Of a stretch of DNA of 64,000 bases, positions 44,330 through 52,953 are shown piece by piece. How positions within the stretch are numbered: the first letter of the stretch is position 1; each line of letters opens with the position of its first letter. The translations under genes were made by a program, and so were the position numbers. The stretch covers positions 1 through 64,000 of the forward strand of contig JAZJZX010000025.1 of the NCBI GenBank assembly GCA_040389445.1, read 5' to 3'. Under the pieces are notes generated by a model. It saw nothing but the letters and a program-made list of their open reading frames with translations, ran no database searches and was not told where the DNA came from. The stretch is from UBA5189 sp040389445. Its GTDB lineage: Bacteria; Chloroflexota; Limnocylindria; Limnocylindrales; CSP1-4.

Positions 44330-46294
44330 TCAGACCTCCTTGAACTCGCCCTCGACCGTTTCCTCGCCGTCGGCACCGGCGGCGCCGTCGCCGCCTGACC
44401 CGGACCCGTCGGACGCGGCACCGGGCGAACCGGCTCCGCCCTGGCCCGTGGGATCGAACCCGCCGCTCTCGTCTCCGGCTGCCGAGGCTGCCTGGTACGC
44501 GGCGGCGCCGACGCGAGACAGCGTTTCGGCAAGAGACTCGGCACCCGCCTTGACGGCATCGAGGTCATCGCCTTTGAGCGCTTCGCGGAGTGAGGCGACC
44601 TTCGCCTCCACATCGGCCCGGTCCTCGGAGGACACCTTGTCGCCGAGATCCTTGAGCGTCTTGTCCGCCTGGTAGGTGAGCTGCTCCGCCTGGTTGCGGG
44701 TCTCGACCTCCTCGCGCCGCTTCCGGTCCTCCTCCGCGTGCTCCTGCGCATCGCGGACCATCTGGTCCACGGCCGCCTTGTCCAGCATGGACGAGGCCGT
44801 GATCCGGACCTGCTGCTCCTTGCCGGTTGCCCGGTCCTTGGCCTTGACATCGAGGATCCCGTTGGCATCGATGTCGAAGGTGACCTCAACCTGCGGGATT
44901 CCCCGCGGAGCAGGCGGAATGCCGTCGAGGATGAAGCGACCCAGCGTCTTGTTGTCCTGGGCGAAGTCGCGCTCGCCCTGGAGGACGTGGATCTCGACCT
45001 GGCTCTGGTTGTCCGACGCCGTCGAGAACGTCTGCGACTTGGAGGTCGGAATGGTGGTGTTGCGATCGATCAGCCGGGTCATGACCCCGCCGAGCGTCTC
45101 GATGCCCAGCGACAGCGGCGTGACGTCCAGGAGCAGGACGTCCTTGACTTCGCCGCCGAGCACGCCGGCCTGGATCGCGGCGCCGACCGCCACGACCTCG
45201 TCCGGGTTGACGCCACGGTGCGGTTCCTTGCCGAAGAGGGTCTTGACCAGCTCCTGCACGGCCGGCATGCGGGTCATCCCGCCGACGAGGATCACTTCGT
45301 CGATGTCGGCCGGCTTGAGACCGGCATCCTTGAGCGCCGCGAGGACCGGGCCCTTGGTCTTCTCGACGAGGTCGCCGACCAGGTCCTGGAGCTTGGCTCG
45401 CGACAGCGTGATCACGAGGTGCTTCGGACCCGTCGCGTCCGCGGTGACATACGGGAGGTTGATCTCCGTGGACATCGTGGAGCTGAGTTCGATCTTCGCC
45501 TTCTCGGCCGCCTCCTTGAGGCGCTGGAGTGCCTGGGCGTCCTTGGCGAGGTCGATGCCCTGGTCCTTCTTGAACTCGGCCAGGAGCCACTCGATGACCC
45601 GCTGGTCGAAGTCGTCGCCGCCGAGGTGGGTATCGCCGTTCGTGGCCTTGACCTCGAAGACACCATCCCCGAGCTCGAGGATGGAGATGTCGAACGTGCC
45701 GCCGCCCAGGTCGTAGACGGCGATCTTCTCGTCGTGCTTCTTGTCCAGGCCGTAGGCGAGAGCCGAGGCCGTCGGCTCGTTGATGATCCGCTTGACATCG
45801 AGTCCGGCAATCCGGCCGGCATCCTTCGTCGCCTGGCGCTGGGTGTCGTCGAAATAGGCGGGGACGGTGATCACCGCCTCGGTGACCTTCTCGTTCAGGT
45901 ACGCCTCGGCATCCGCCTTCAGCTTCTGGAGGATCATCGCCGAGAGCTCGGGCGGTGAGTACGCGTTGCCGTCCGCGAGCTTGACCCGGATCCCGTCGGT
46001 CTTCGCATCCTTCTCGACCGTGTACGGGACCAGCTCCTTGCTGCGCTTGACCTCGGGGTCGTCCCAGCGGCGGCCCATGAAGCGCTTGATCGAATAGACC
46101 GTGTTCTCGGGATTGGTGACCGACTGCCGCTTGGCCAGCTGGCCGACGAGTCGTTCACCGGTCTTGGTGAACGCCACGACGGACGGAATCGTGCGCCCGC
46201 CCTCGGCGGACGCGATGACGGTGGGCTCCCCGCCCTCCATGACGGCAACGACCGAGTTCGTCGTTCCGAGGTCAATGCCGATGATCTTTCCCAC
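44330..46294 (-). CDS. dnaK: Chaperone DnaK (Hsp70)
   Basis: ATP-dependent chaperone. The 654-residue protein has GIDLGTTNSVVAVMEGG at the start, YFDDTQRQATKDAGRIAGL, DLGGGTFDISIL and VILVGGMTRMPAVQ in the nucleotide domain, then VTPLSLGIETLGG and the lid; it ends with a Gly/Asp-rich tail and EGEFKEV. It is third in hrcA-grpE-dnaK, 26 bp after grpE, with dnaJ encoded elsewhere. Confidence 0.98.
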   Translation of the reverse strand: MGKIIGIDLGTTNSVVAVMEGGEPTVIASAEGGRTIPSVVAFTKTGERLVGQLAKRQSVTNPENTVYSIKRFMGRRWDDPEVKRSKELVPYTVEKDAKTDGIRVKLADGNAYSPPELSAMILQKLKADAEAYLNEKVTEAVITVPAYFDDTQRQATKDAGRIAGLDVKRIINEPTASALAYGLDKKHDEKIAVYDLGGGTFDISILELGDGVFEVKATNGDTHLGGDDFDQRVIEWLLAEFKKDQGIDLAKDAQALQRLKEAAEKAKIELSSTMSTEINLPYVTADATGPKHLVITLSRAKLQDLVGDLVEKTKGPVLAALKDAGLKPADIDEVILVGGMTRMPAVQELVKTLFGKEPHRGVNPDEVVAVGAAIQAGVLGGEVKDVLLLDVTPLSLGIETLGGVMTRLIDRNTTIPTSKSQTFSTASDNQSQVEIHVLQGERDFAQDNKTLGRFILDGIPPAPRGIPQVEVTFDIDANGILDVKAKDRATGKEQQVRITASSMLDKAAVDQMVRDAQEHAEEDRKRREEVETRNQAEQLTYQADKTLKDLGDKVSSEDRADVEAKVASLREALKGDDLDAVKAGAESLAETLSRVGAAAYQAASAAGDESGGFDPTGQGGAGSPGAASDGSGSGGDGAAGADGEETVEGEFKEV

Positions 46295-46320
46295 GTGCTG
46301 GCTCCTGTTCGTGATCGAAT

Positions 46321-46917
46321 TCAGTGGACGGGTTGCGTGGAGTTGGGTCCGGCGTCGCCGGGCGGGGCCGTCGGATCGACACCTGCGGCCACCGCCACGA
46401 GGGCCGGGCGCAGAATGCGGTCCCGCAGGCGGTAGCCGCGGCGGATTTCCGCCACGACCGTTCCCTCGGGATGGTCGGTGCCGGGCACGCCGGCCACGGC
46501 CTCATGTTGCCGGGGATCGAACGGCGTCCCCGCGACCGTCGTGATGGGGGAAACGCCCTCGCTTTCGAGCAACTGGCGAAGCTTTCGGTCGATGGCCACG
46601 ATGCCTTCGACCCAGGGGTCCTCGGCGCTCGATTCGGGTCGTGCCTCGATGGCCCGGTCGAAGTCGTCGGCCAGGGTCAGGACCTTGTTGATGAGCCCCT
46701 CCCCCGCGAGGCCGATCATCGCCTGGCGCTCCTCGGCCGTCCGGCGCTTGTAGTTCGTGAACTCGGCCCGCTCCCGCTGCAGCGCGAGGAGGAATTCCTC
46801 CTTCTCCGCCAGTGCGGCGTCGCGTTCGGCGGTCAGGCGCTCGATCTCGGCGAGGAGCCTGGTCGGGCTGATGTCAATCTCGTCGGCGCGCTGTTGGGCG
46901 CGGGTCCTTCGGTCCAT
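46321..46917 (-). CDS. grpE: Nucleotide exchange factor GrpE
   Basis: Releases ADP from DnaK. The 198-residue protein has the long N-terminal coiled coil (LAEIERLTAERDAALAEKEEF, then YKRRTAEERQ) and the C-terminal beta domain with FDPRQHEAV, GTVVAEIRRGYRLRDRILRPALV. It lies 22 bp after hrcA and 26 bp before dnaK in the CIRCE-controlled operon. Confidence 0.96.
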   Translation of the reverse strand: MDRRTRAQQRADEIDISPTRLLAEIERLTAERDAALAEKEEFLLALQRERAEFTNYKRRTAEERQAMIGLAGEGLINKVLTLADDFDRAIEARPESSAEDPWVEGIVAIDRKLRQLLESEGVSPITTVAGTPFDPRQHEAVAGVPGTDHPEGTVVAEIRRGYRLRDRILRPALVAVAAGVDPTAPPGDAGPNSTQPVH

Positions 46918-46939
46918 GGGTTCTCGGGCGCTCCTGGTG

Positions 46940-48004
46940 TCAGGCGTACAGGTGATCGACGAGTTCGTTCATGAGCCCGGACACGAACCGGACGGTCCCG
47001 ATGGCCTGCGGATAGGCCATGCGTGTCGGACCGAGGACGCCGACCACGCCGACCGCGCCACCGGGCCGCCCGTACGGGGCCAGCACGAGGGCGACCTCGC
47101 GCATGTCCGCCGGCACGTTTTCGTGACCGATGTAGACGCACACGTCCCCGGTGGCGGCCACGCTGCCGACGAGTTCGCCGAGATAGGTGCGGTTCTCCAG
47201 CGCCGAGAAGACGCGCCGCAGCTTGTCGCTGTGGGCGAATTCCGGCGCGCCCATCACATTGAGCAAGCCGTCGCTGAAGATGTCCTCCACGGCCGAGGCG
47301 TCGTATTCGCGCAAGGTCCGGACGATGCGGTCGGCGACCCGGCGGATCAGGTCGACATCCGGCTGGTCGTCGCGGAGACGTCCCGTGGCACGCTCGATGT
47401 CGTTCGCGGTCCGGCCGTTGACGAGCTCGTTGAGGGTCGCCGCGACGGCCGTGAGAACCTCCTGTGTCGTACCGACCTCGATGTTCACCAGGACCTGCTT
47501 GAGGGCGCCCTCCCGGAGGACCAGGACGAGGCTGGCGAGGCGCTCATTGATCGCCACGAGGTCCACGCGGCGGACGTGCGCGGCGGCAGGCTTGGCCGGC
47601 GTCGCGATCCCGGCCTCCTGGGTGATGGATGCGATCGTGGACGCCGCGAGGCGAAACCAGTGCTCGCTGGCATATTCCACCTGGCCGAACTGGTGTCGAA
47701 TCATCAGCTGCTCGACTTCGGGCATCAGCGAGGACTCGAGGATCGTCTCGACGTACCAGCGGTACCCCTCGTCCGTCGGAATCCGACCCGCGGAGGTGTG
47801 GGGGTGGGTGAGCAGGCCGGACAGTTCCAGCTCGGCGAGAATGTTGCGGACCGTTGCGCTGGACACGCCGAGGCCGTAGCGCTCCACGAGGGCGAGGCTG
47901 CCCACGGGGGTCGCCGAGGCGACATATTCGTCGATGACGGCCCGCAGGATCGCATGTGCGCGGTGGTCCAGCGGGCCGGTGGAGCGGCGGACTCGACGCA
48001 CCAA
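46940..48004 (-). CDS. hrcA: Heat-inducible transcription repressor HrcA
   Basis: Represses heat-shock operons by binding CIRCE; its folding depends on chaperonin in known systems. The 354 residues include the winged-helix N-terminus (AILRAVIDEYVASATPVGSLAL, VSSATVRNILAELE, LLTHPHTSAGRIPTDEGYRWYV) and the GAF-like core ending GVLGPTRMAYPQAI. Its own promoter carries a perfect CIRCE 27 bp upstream, predicting autoregulation together with grpE and dnaK. Confidence 0.97.
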   Translation of the reverse strand: MVRRVRRSTGPLDHRAHAILRAVIDEYVASATPVGSLALVERYGLGVSSATVRNILAELELSGLLTHPHTSAGRIPTDEGYRWYVETILESSLMPEVEQLMIRHQFGQVEYASEHWFRLAASTIASITQEAGIATPAKPAAAHVRRVDLVAINERLASLVLVLREGALKQVLVNIEVGTTQEVLTAVAATLNELVNGRTANDIERATGRLRDDQPDVDLIRRVADRIVRTLREYDASAVEDIFSDGLLNVMGAPEFAHSDKLRRVFSALENRTYLGELVGSVAATGDVCVYIGHENVPADMREVALVLAPYGRPGGAVGVVGVLGPTRMAYPQAIGTVRFVSGLMNELVDHLYA

Positions 48005-48031
48005 GGCCTGTTCTCCCGTTGCGGATCACGG

Positions 48032-48058
48032 TTAGCACTCTCCATGCCAGAGTGCTAA
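48032..48058 (-). promoter_or_regulatory. CIRCE operator (HrcA binding site)
   Basis: ttagcactc - 9 bp - gagtgctaa, a perfect 9-N9-9 match to CIRCE. It starts 27 bp upstream of hrcA and immediately follows the predicted transcription start. Confidence 0.97.
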
Positions 48059-48069
48059 CGACACCCCGG

Positions 48070-48098
48070 ATGGTAGCAGCGGCCGATGCGAGCGTCAA
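48070..48098 (-). promoter_or_regulatory. Sigma-70-type promoter of hrcA-grpE-dnaK
   Basis: On the minus strand TTGACG, a 17-bp spacer and TACCAT. Predicted initiation near 48063 puts CIRCE right at the start of the transcript. This is one of the two best -35/-10 pairs in the window. Confidence 0.78.
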
Positions 48099-48131
48099 CG
48101 GTTCGCCCACGTTCCGTGTGGACGGCCCAGC

Positions 48132-48215
48132 GACACGGGCCCCCGTCGTTCGGGCCGGCGGCGCCATCACGGGCCCGCGTCGTTCGGGCCGACGGCGCCA
48201 TCACGGGCCCGCGCG
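48132..48215. repeat. About 32-bp direct repeat between hrcA promoter and hemW
   Basis: Two near-identical copies containing cgtcgttcgggccg and ggcgccatcacgggcc. It fills the gap between the heat-shock promoter and the hemW stop codon; no gene is seen. Confidence 0.8.
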
Positions 48216-48219
48216 CGGA

Positions 48220-49518
48220 TCAGATGAGTCGGACGAACAACTCATTCGACAGGAGCCGGCCCCGCGCCGTGAGGACCAGACGATCTTCCGGTGTCGGCTC
48301 GAGCAGCCCCGTGCCGATCGCCCACCCCAGGTGTTCCGCCAGCGGCGGGCGCTCGCCAGCCTCCACCGGGATCCCGCGCGCCAGGCGCAGGCCGAGGATC
48401 ACGGATTCCGCCGCTGCGGTCAGTGCGTTGATCGGGTCGTCGCCGCCGGGTGGCAGGTGCCCGGGCGACCCGTCGTCCGGCGTCAGGGCCGCCAGGTAGG
48501 CGTCCAGCCGGGCGGCATTCCAGCGCCGGGTCGCGCCGTCAAAGGCATGCGCCCCCGGGCCCACCGCGGCATGGGGCCGCCGCGTCCAGTAGCCGAGGTT
48601 GTGGCGGCTCTCGTGGCCCGGCCGCGCCCAGTTACTGATCTCGTAGCCGTGGAAACCCGCCGACTCGAGGCGATCGACTGCGTGCCGGTACATGTCCGCG
48701 GCGCGGTCGTCGTCCTGGCGGGGACGTGCTCGGGCGCGCCAGCGTCGGGCGCCGCGGGTCACGGGCAGGTGGTCGCCCGTTGCGCCCGTCAGTCCCTCGA
48801 TGTCGGGGTCATCCAGGGTCAGGGCGTACAGCGAGAGGTGGTCCGGTTCGAGCGCGAGCGCCGCCTCGAGCGCGTCTGCCCACCCCGCGAGCGTGGCGCC
48901 GGGCGTGTCGTACAGAAGGTCGAGGCTGACGGAGTCAACCTCAGCCTCGCGCGCCGCGGCCACGGCATCCCGGACATCGCCGACCTCGTGGCGGCGACCC
49001 AGGGCTCGAAGCGTCGCGGAGTCGAAGGCCTGGGCGCCGAAGGAGAGCCGGGTCACCCCGGCCGCCACGAGCGCCCGCGCATCGCCGCGCTCCTCGGGCC
49101 CGGGATTTGATTCTAGCGTGATCTCCGCGCCCTCGGTCAGACCGAATCGGTCGCGAACCAGCCCGATGAGATCGGTGAGCACCTCGCCCGGCAAGAGGGA
49201 TGGCGTTCCGCCACCGAAATAGAGCGACCCGAGAGCCGGTCGAGGCCCCCTCCCAGGCGGACCCCAGAGCGCATCGAGCGCCTCGGCCCGGAGTTCCAGT
49301 TCGCGCCGAAGGGCAGCCACGAAGGCGCCGATCCTGTTCCGTGGTCCCCGAGCTGCGGAACCCGCCACCACCACGAAGTCGCAATACGGACACAGGGACA
49401 GGCAGAACGGCACGTGGACGTAGAGCGCCTCCGGCGGGCCGGGGTTCGGTGCTGGATCTGGAGTCCGCCGGGCCGGGCGCGCCTCCGATGGCATCGCGAC
49501 GGCGGCGCCCGGGATCAC
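48220..49518 (-). CDS. hemW: HemW-type radical SAM protein (heme chaperone)
   Basis: Radical SAM protein of the HemN/HemW family, 432 residues. The cluster motif CLSLCPYCDF follows ALYVHVPF; LYFGGGTPSLLPGE, ITLESNPG and GYEISNWARPGHESRHNLGYW are shared by HemW proteins, which bind and transfer heme rather than oxidising coproporphyrinogen. True HemN has an extra N-terminal region that is absent. The start is a GTG with no strong ribosome site, 7 bp after the CPBP gene and third in the lepA operon, an arrangement also seen in other bacteria. Confidence 0.9.
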   Translation of the reverse strand: MIPGAAVAMPSEARPARRTPDPAPNPGPPEALYVHVPFCLSLCPYCDFVVVAGSAARGPRNRIGAFVAALRRELELRAEALDALWGPPGRGPRPALGSLYFGGGTPSLLPGEVLTDLIGLVRDRFGLTEGAEITLESNPGPEERGDARALVAAGVTRLSFGAQAFDSATLRALGRRHEVGDVRDAVAAAREAEVDSVSLDLLYDTPGATLAGWADALEAALALEPDHLSLYALTLDDPDIEGLTGATGDHLPVTRGARRWRARARPRQDDDRAADMYRHAVDRLESAGFHGYEISNWARPGHESRHNLGYWTRRPHAAVGPGAHAFDGATRRWNAARLDAYLAALTPDDGSPGHLPPGGDDPINALTAAAESVILGLRLARGIPVEAGERPPLAEHLGWAIGTGLLEPTPEDRLVLTARGRLLSNELFVRLI

Positions 49519-49525
49519 CGTCGCT

Positions 49526-50278
49526 CTAGCGATCGTGGGTGGCGTCCCGGCCGGAGACCACCCGCCAGCCGTCGGGTGCGCGGCGGCGATGCTCGACTTC
49601 CTCGACCTCGGCGCCGCGCGGCGCCGGCTGCCCGGCGTGACCGGTGGTCAGGAAGACCGCGACCCGGGTCACTCCGTGCCCGAGGAGCGACGCGGCGATC
49701 CCGCTCGTCAGGAGCGTCGCCCAGCCCGCAACCAGCCCGATCACGAGGGACAGGAGGAACATCGATCGGTCGCGGCCCGGCGCGCCGAGGCGCGTGGAGA
49801 GCGAGTAGGTCGCCGCCTGCGCCAGCACGGCAAGCAGCGGATCGACGCCGCCGATGATGAGGAAGCCCAGGAAGGCGCCGCGAAACACCACCTCGTCGAA
49901 AAGCGCGGTCGCCACCTCGTTCAGGAGGGCGCCTGGGTACTGGATGAGATCCGGCAGGCGGACGTGGTGATAGCGCAGCCAGGCGAGCCCGACGGCCAGA
50001 CCGACCCCGATGGCCGCCAGCACGAACCCGAGCAGCACACCCCCAGGGTCGCCGCCGGTGACGAAGAGGTCTCGGGCCGGTGCCGGATGAACGACCAGGA
50101 TCGCCAGGACACCGGCCAGGCCCGTCACGTACCAGGCCAGTCGGCGGATGATCGAGCGTGGGCGCCCGGCCAGGGGCTCGTCGTACTCGGCGACCCCGAA
50201 TCGCTCGGCCTCGAACCGGAGCATGACGAGCAGCAGGGTCAACCCGAGCGCCACCAGCGTGCGAAGCGCCTCTTCCAC
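49526..50278 (-). CDS. CPBP family intramembrane metalloprotease-like protein
   Basis: A 250-residue membrane protein with about seven helices. The first CPBP motif appears as ATALFDEVVFRGAFLGFLI (E/D-E...FRG), and a later helix has LGHGVTRVAVF with the single histidine of the metal site. The usual EExxxR reads DEVVFR here, so activity is plausible but not certain. The C-terminal 30 residues are hydrophilic. It is tightly packed between lepA (3 bp) and hemW (7 bp). Confidence 0.78.
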   Translation of the reverse strand: MEEALRTLVALGLTLLLVMLRFEAERFGVAEYDEPLAGRPRSIIRRLAWYVTGLAGVLAILVVHPAPARDLFVTGGDPGGVLLGFVLAAIGVGLAVGLAWLRYHHVRLPDLIQYPGALLNEVATALFDEVVFRGAFLGFLIIGGVDPLLAVLAQAATYSLSTRLGAPGRDRSMFLLSLVIGLVAGWATLLTSGIAASLLGHGVTRVAVFLTTGHAGQPAPRGAEVEEVEHRRRAPDGWRVVSGRDATHDR

Positions 50279-50281
50279 GGC

Positions 50282-52093
50282 CTAGCTTTCGTCCGTTCGA
50301 AGCATGGCGAGGAAGGCCTCCTGCGGGATCTCGACCGATCCGACGCGCTTCATGCGGCGCTTGCCCTCCTTCTGCTTCTCGAGCAGCTTGCGCTTGCGGC
50401 TGATATCGCCACCGTAGCACTTGGCGAGGACGTTCTTCCGCATGGCGCGCACCGATTCACGGGCCACCACGTTGGAGCCGATGGCGGCCTGGATCGGGAT
50501 CTCGAACATCTGGCGAGGGATGAGCTGCTTGAGGCGTTCGGCAAGCGTCCGTCCGAGCGAGACCGACTTGTCGCGATGGACGATCATCGAGAGGGCGTCC
50601 ACCGGCTCGCCGGCCACCAGCACGTCGAGCTTCACGAGCTGCGCCGCCCGGTAACCGATCTCCTCGTAGTCCATCGACGCGTAGCCCGCCGTGCGCGTCT
50701 TGAGCTGGTCGAAGTAATCGACGATCAACTCGGCCAGCGGCAGTTCGAACTTCATCAGGACCCGGACCGGGTCGATGTACTCGAGTCCGACGAAGCTGCC
50801 GCGCCGGTTCGTCGAGAGCTCCATGAGCGGGCCGATGTAGGTCGATGGGGTCACCACGGACAACAGGACCCACGGCTCCAGGATCTCCTCGATCTCGGAC
50901 ACAGGCGGCAGGTGCGCCGGGTTGTCGATGGTGATCGTGCCGCGCCCGTGGGTCATCAGGACCTGGTATTCGACCGACGGAGCCGAGGCGATGAGGTCCA
51001 GGTTGAACTCCCGCTCCAGCCGTTCCTGGACGATCTCCATGTGGAGCAGGCCGAGAAACCCGCACCGGAAGCCGAACCCGAGCGCGACCGAACTTTCCGG
51101 CTCGTAGGTGAAGGACGCGTCGTTGAGATGGAGTTTCTCGATGGCATCGCGGAGGAGCGGGTAATCCTCACCGCTGACCGGGTAGATGCCCGCGAAAACG
51201 AGGCTCTTGGCCTCCTGGTAGCCGGGCAGGGGTTCGCCGGCGGGGGAGGCAGCTGCGGTGATCGTGTCGCCGACCTGCGCCTCACGGACGTTCTTCAGGC
51301 CGGTCGCGACGTAGCCGACGTCGCCGGCATGGATCTCCGGAACCGGCACGAGCGCGGGACGGAAGAAGCCCAGTTCCAGGAGATCCGCCTCGGCGCCCGA
51401 CTGCATCAGCCGGATCCGATCGTGGCTGCGGAGCGTCCCCTGGGCGAGGCGGACGTACACGATGACGCCCTTGTACTGGTCGTAATGCGAGTCGAACACG
51501 AGCGCCTGGAGGGGCCCGGCCGGGTCGCCCTTCGGGGCAGGAACGCGCGCCACGATCGCCTCGAGGATCTCCGTGATCCCGATCCCCTCCTTCGCCGACG
51601 CGAGGATCACTTCCTCGCGCGGAATGGCGAGGATGTTTTCGAGCTCGTCCATGACCACCTCCGGCTGCGCCGACGGGAGGTCGATCTTGTTGAGCACGGG
51701 GATGATCGTCAGGCCCTCCTTGAGGGCCAGGTGGACGTTGGCGAGGGTCTGGGCTTCGATGCCCTGGGCCGCGTCGACCACGAGAATCGCGCCCTCGCAC
51801 GCCTGCAGGCTGCGGCTGACCTCGTAGCTGAAGTCGACGTGGCCGGGCGTATCGATGAGGTTGAGGCCGTAGGTGATCCCGTCGGCGGCCGTGTATTCAA
51901 GGCGCACGGCACGCGCCTTGATGGTGATCCCCTTTTCGCGCTCGAGGTCCATCGAATCGAGGACCTGGCTCGTCATCTGCCGGGGATCGATGGCATGGGT
52001 CGCCTCGAGCAGCCGATCGGCGAGCGTGCTCTTGCCGTGATCGATGTGGGCGATGATCGAGAAGTTGCGGAGACGGGCTTGCGGAATCGACAC
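50282..52093 (-). CDS. lepA: Elongation factor 4 (LepA)
   Basis: Translational GTPase that acts on stalled or assembling ribosomes. The 603-residue protein has IAHIDHGKSTLADRL (P loop), the REKGITIKA switch, DTPGHVDFSYEV, NKIDLPSA, and the LepA-specific C-terminus (KCYGGDISRKRKLLEKQKEGKRRMK). The start is a GTG with TAGACT eight bases upstream and no Shine-Dalgarno sequence, so the transcript may be leaderless. Confidence 0.98.
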   Translation of the reverse strand: MSIPQARLRNFSIIAHIDHGKSTLADRLLEATHAIDPRQMTSQVLDSMDLEREKGITIKARAVRLEYTAADGITYGLNLIDTPGHVDFSYEVSRSLQACEGAILVVDAAQGIEAQTLANVHLALKEGLTIIPVLNKIDLPSAQPEVVMDELENILAIPREEVILASAKEGIGITEILEAIVARVPAPKGDPAGPLQALVFDSHYDQYKGVIVYVRLAQGTLRSHDRIRLMQSGAEADLLELGFFRPALVPVPEIHAGDVGYVATGLKNVREAQVGDTITAAASPAGEPLPGYQEAKSLVFAGIYPVSGEDYPLLRDAIEKLHLNDASFTYEPESSVALGFGFRCGFLGLLHMEIVQERLEREFNLDLIASAPSVEYQVLMTHGRGTITIDNPAHLPPVSEIEEILEPWVLLSVVTPSTYIGPLMELSTNRRGSFVGLEYIDPVRVLMKFELPLAELIVDYFDQLKTRTAGYASMDYEEIGYRAAQLVKLDVLVAGEPVDALSMIVHRDKSVSLGRTLAERLKQLIPRQMFEIPIQAAIGSNVVARESVRAMRKNVLAKCYGGDISRKRKLLEKQKEGKRRMKRVGSVEIPQEAFLAMLRTDES

Positions 52094-52101
52094 AGGGCGG
52101 G

Positions 52102-52107
52102 AGTCTA
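52102..52107 (-). promoter_or_regulatory. Putative -10 (TAGACT) for lepA, leaderless
   Basis: TAGACT on the minus strand ends 8 nt before the lepA GTG, and no ribosome-binding sequence lies between. It is identical to the hexamers before kynU and dnaJ. Confidence 0.45.
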
Positions 52108-52215
52108 GCGGGTCGGCCTCGATGGCCCATTGTCGAGCGCCAGGCCAGGGCTGTGCTCGTGCTCGCCGCCCGGTCGCCTGACCGCCCCCGGCGACACGCC
52201 ATCGACGGGATGGAT

Positions 52216-52221
52216 TAGGAT
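52216..52221 (+). promoter_or_regulatory. Putative -10 (TAGGAT) for the carbonic anhydrase gene
   Basis: TAGGAT lies 24 nt before the TTG start, with a weak -35 (GCGACA) at 19 bp. A TAGGAG ribosome site (52231-52236) follows, giving a short normal leader. Confidence 0.4.
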
Positions 52222-52245
52222 CGGCGACCGTAGGAGCTACCCGAC

Positions 52246-52896
52246 TTGCATTCCGGCCTGCCCGCCCTCCCGTCCGATCTCATCGACGGATATCGCCGCT
52301 TTCGATCCGGTCGGTACGCGGTCGAACACGAGCGCTATCGAACGCTCGCGGCCGGCCCGCAGCGTCCGGGAACGATGATCATCGCGTGCTCCGATTCACG
52401 GTCGGCACCCGAGGCGGTGTTCGATGCGCGCCCGGGCGAACTGTTCGTCGTGCGGAATGTCGCCGCGCTCGTGCCGGTCTACGCGCCGGACGAGCGGGCT
52501 CATGCCGCGAGCGCGGCGCTCGAATACGCGGTGCTGGCCCTCGGGGTAGCCTCGATCATCGTCATGGGCCACGGCCGGTGCGGCGGCATCGCGGCGGCCC
52601 ACGCCGATGCCGCGCCGCTGTCGTCAACGGATTTCATCGGAACCTGGGTCCAGGGCATTCGGGCACTCGTCCCGGACCACCGGGCTGCTGCGTCCGGAGA
52701 CCCGGCGGCGCTCAGTCTGGCCCTCGAACGCGCCTCTGTTGAACAGTCGATCGCGAACCTGCGGACGTTCCCCTGGATACGATCGCGCGAGGCCTCGGGC
52801 ACGCTCGCGCTTGCCGGGGCGTGGTTTGACATTGCCCTCGGCGAATTGCATGGTCTCGGGCCTTCCGGCTGGGAGCGTATCGACGAGCGAGATTGA
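52246..52896 (+). CDS. Beta-class carbonic anhydrase
   Basis: Interconverts carbon dioxide and bicarbonate. The 216-residue product has the zinc motifs CSDSRSAPE (Cys, Asp-Arg pair) and HGRCGG (His, Cys), plus the long N-terminal helix and the C-terminal GAWFDIALGELH strand. The start is a TTG with TAGGAG seven bases upstream. It diverges from lepA and converges on the EamA transporter gene. Confidence 0.95.
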   Translation: MHSGLPALPSDLIDGYRRFRSGRYAVEHERYRTLAAGPQRPGTMIIACSDSRSAPEAVFDARPGELFVVRNVAALVPVYAPDERAHAASAALEYAVLALGVASIIVMGHGRCGGIAAAHADAAPLSSTDFIGTWVQGIRALVPDHRAAASGDPAALSLALERASVEQSIANLRTFPWIRSREASGTLALAGAWFDIALGELHGLGPSGWERIDERD

Positions 52897-52953
52897 CGTC
52901 GAACAGGGAGGGGCCGATGGGGCGCCCACCGGACAGACCGCCGCCGGAACCGC

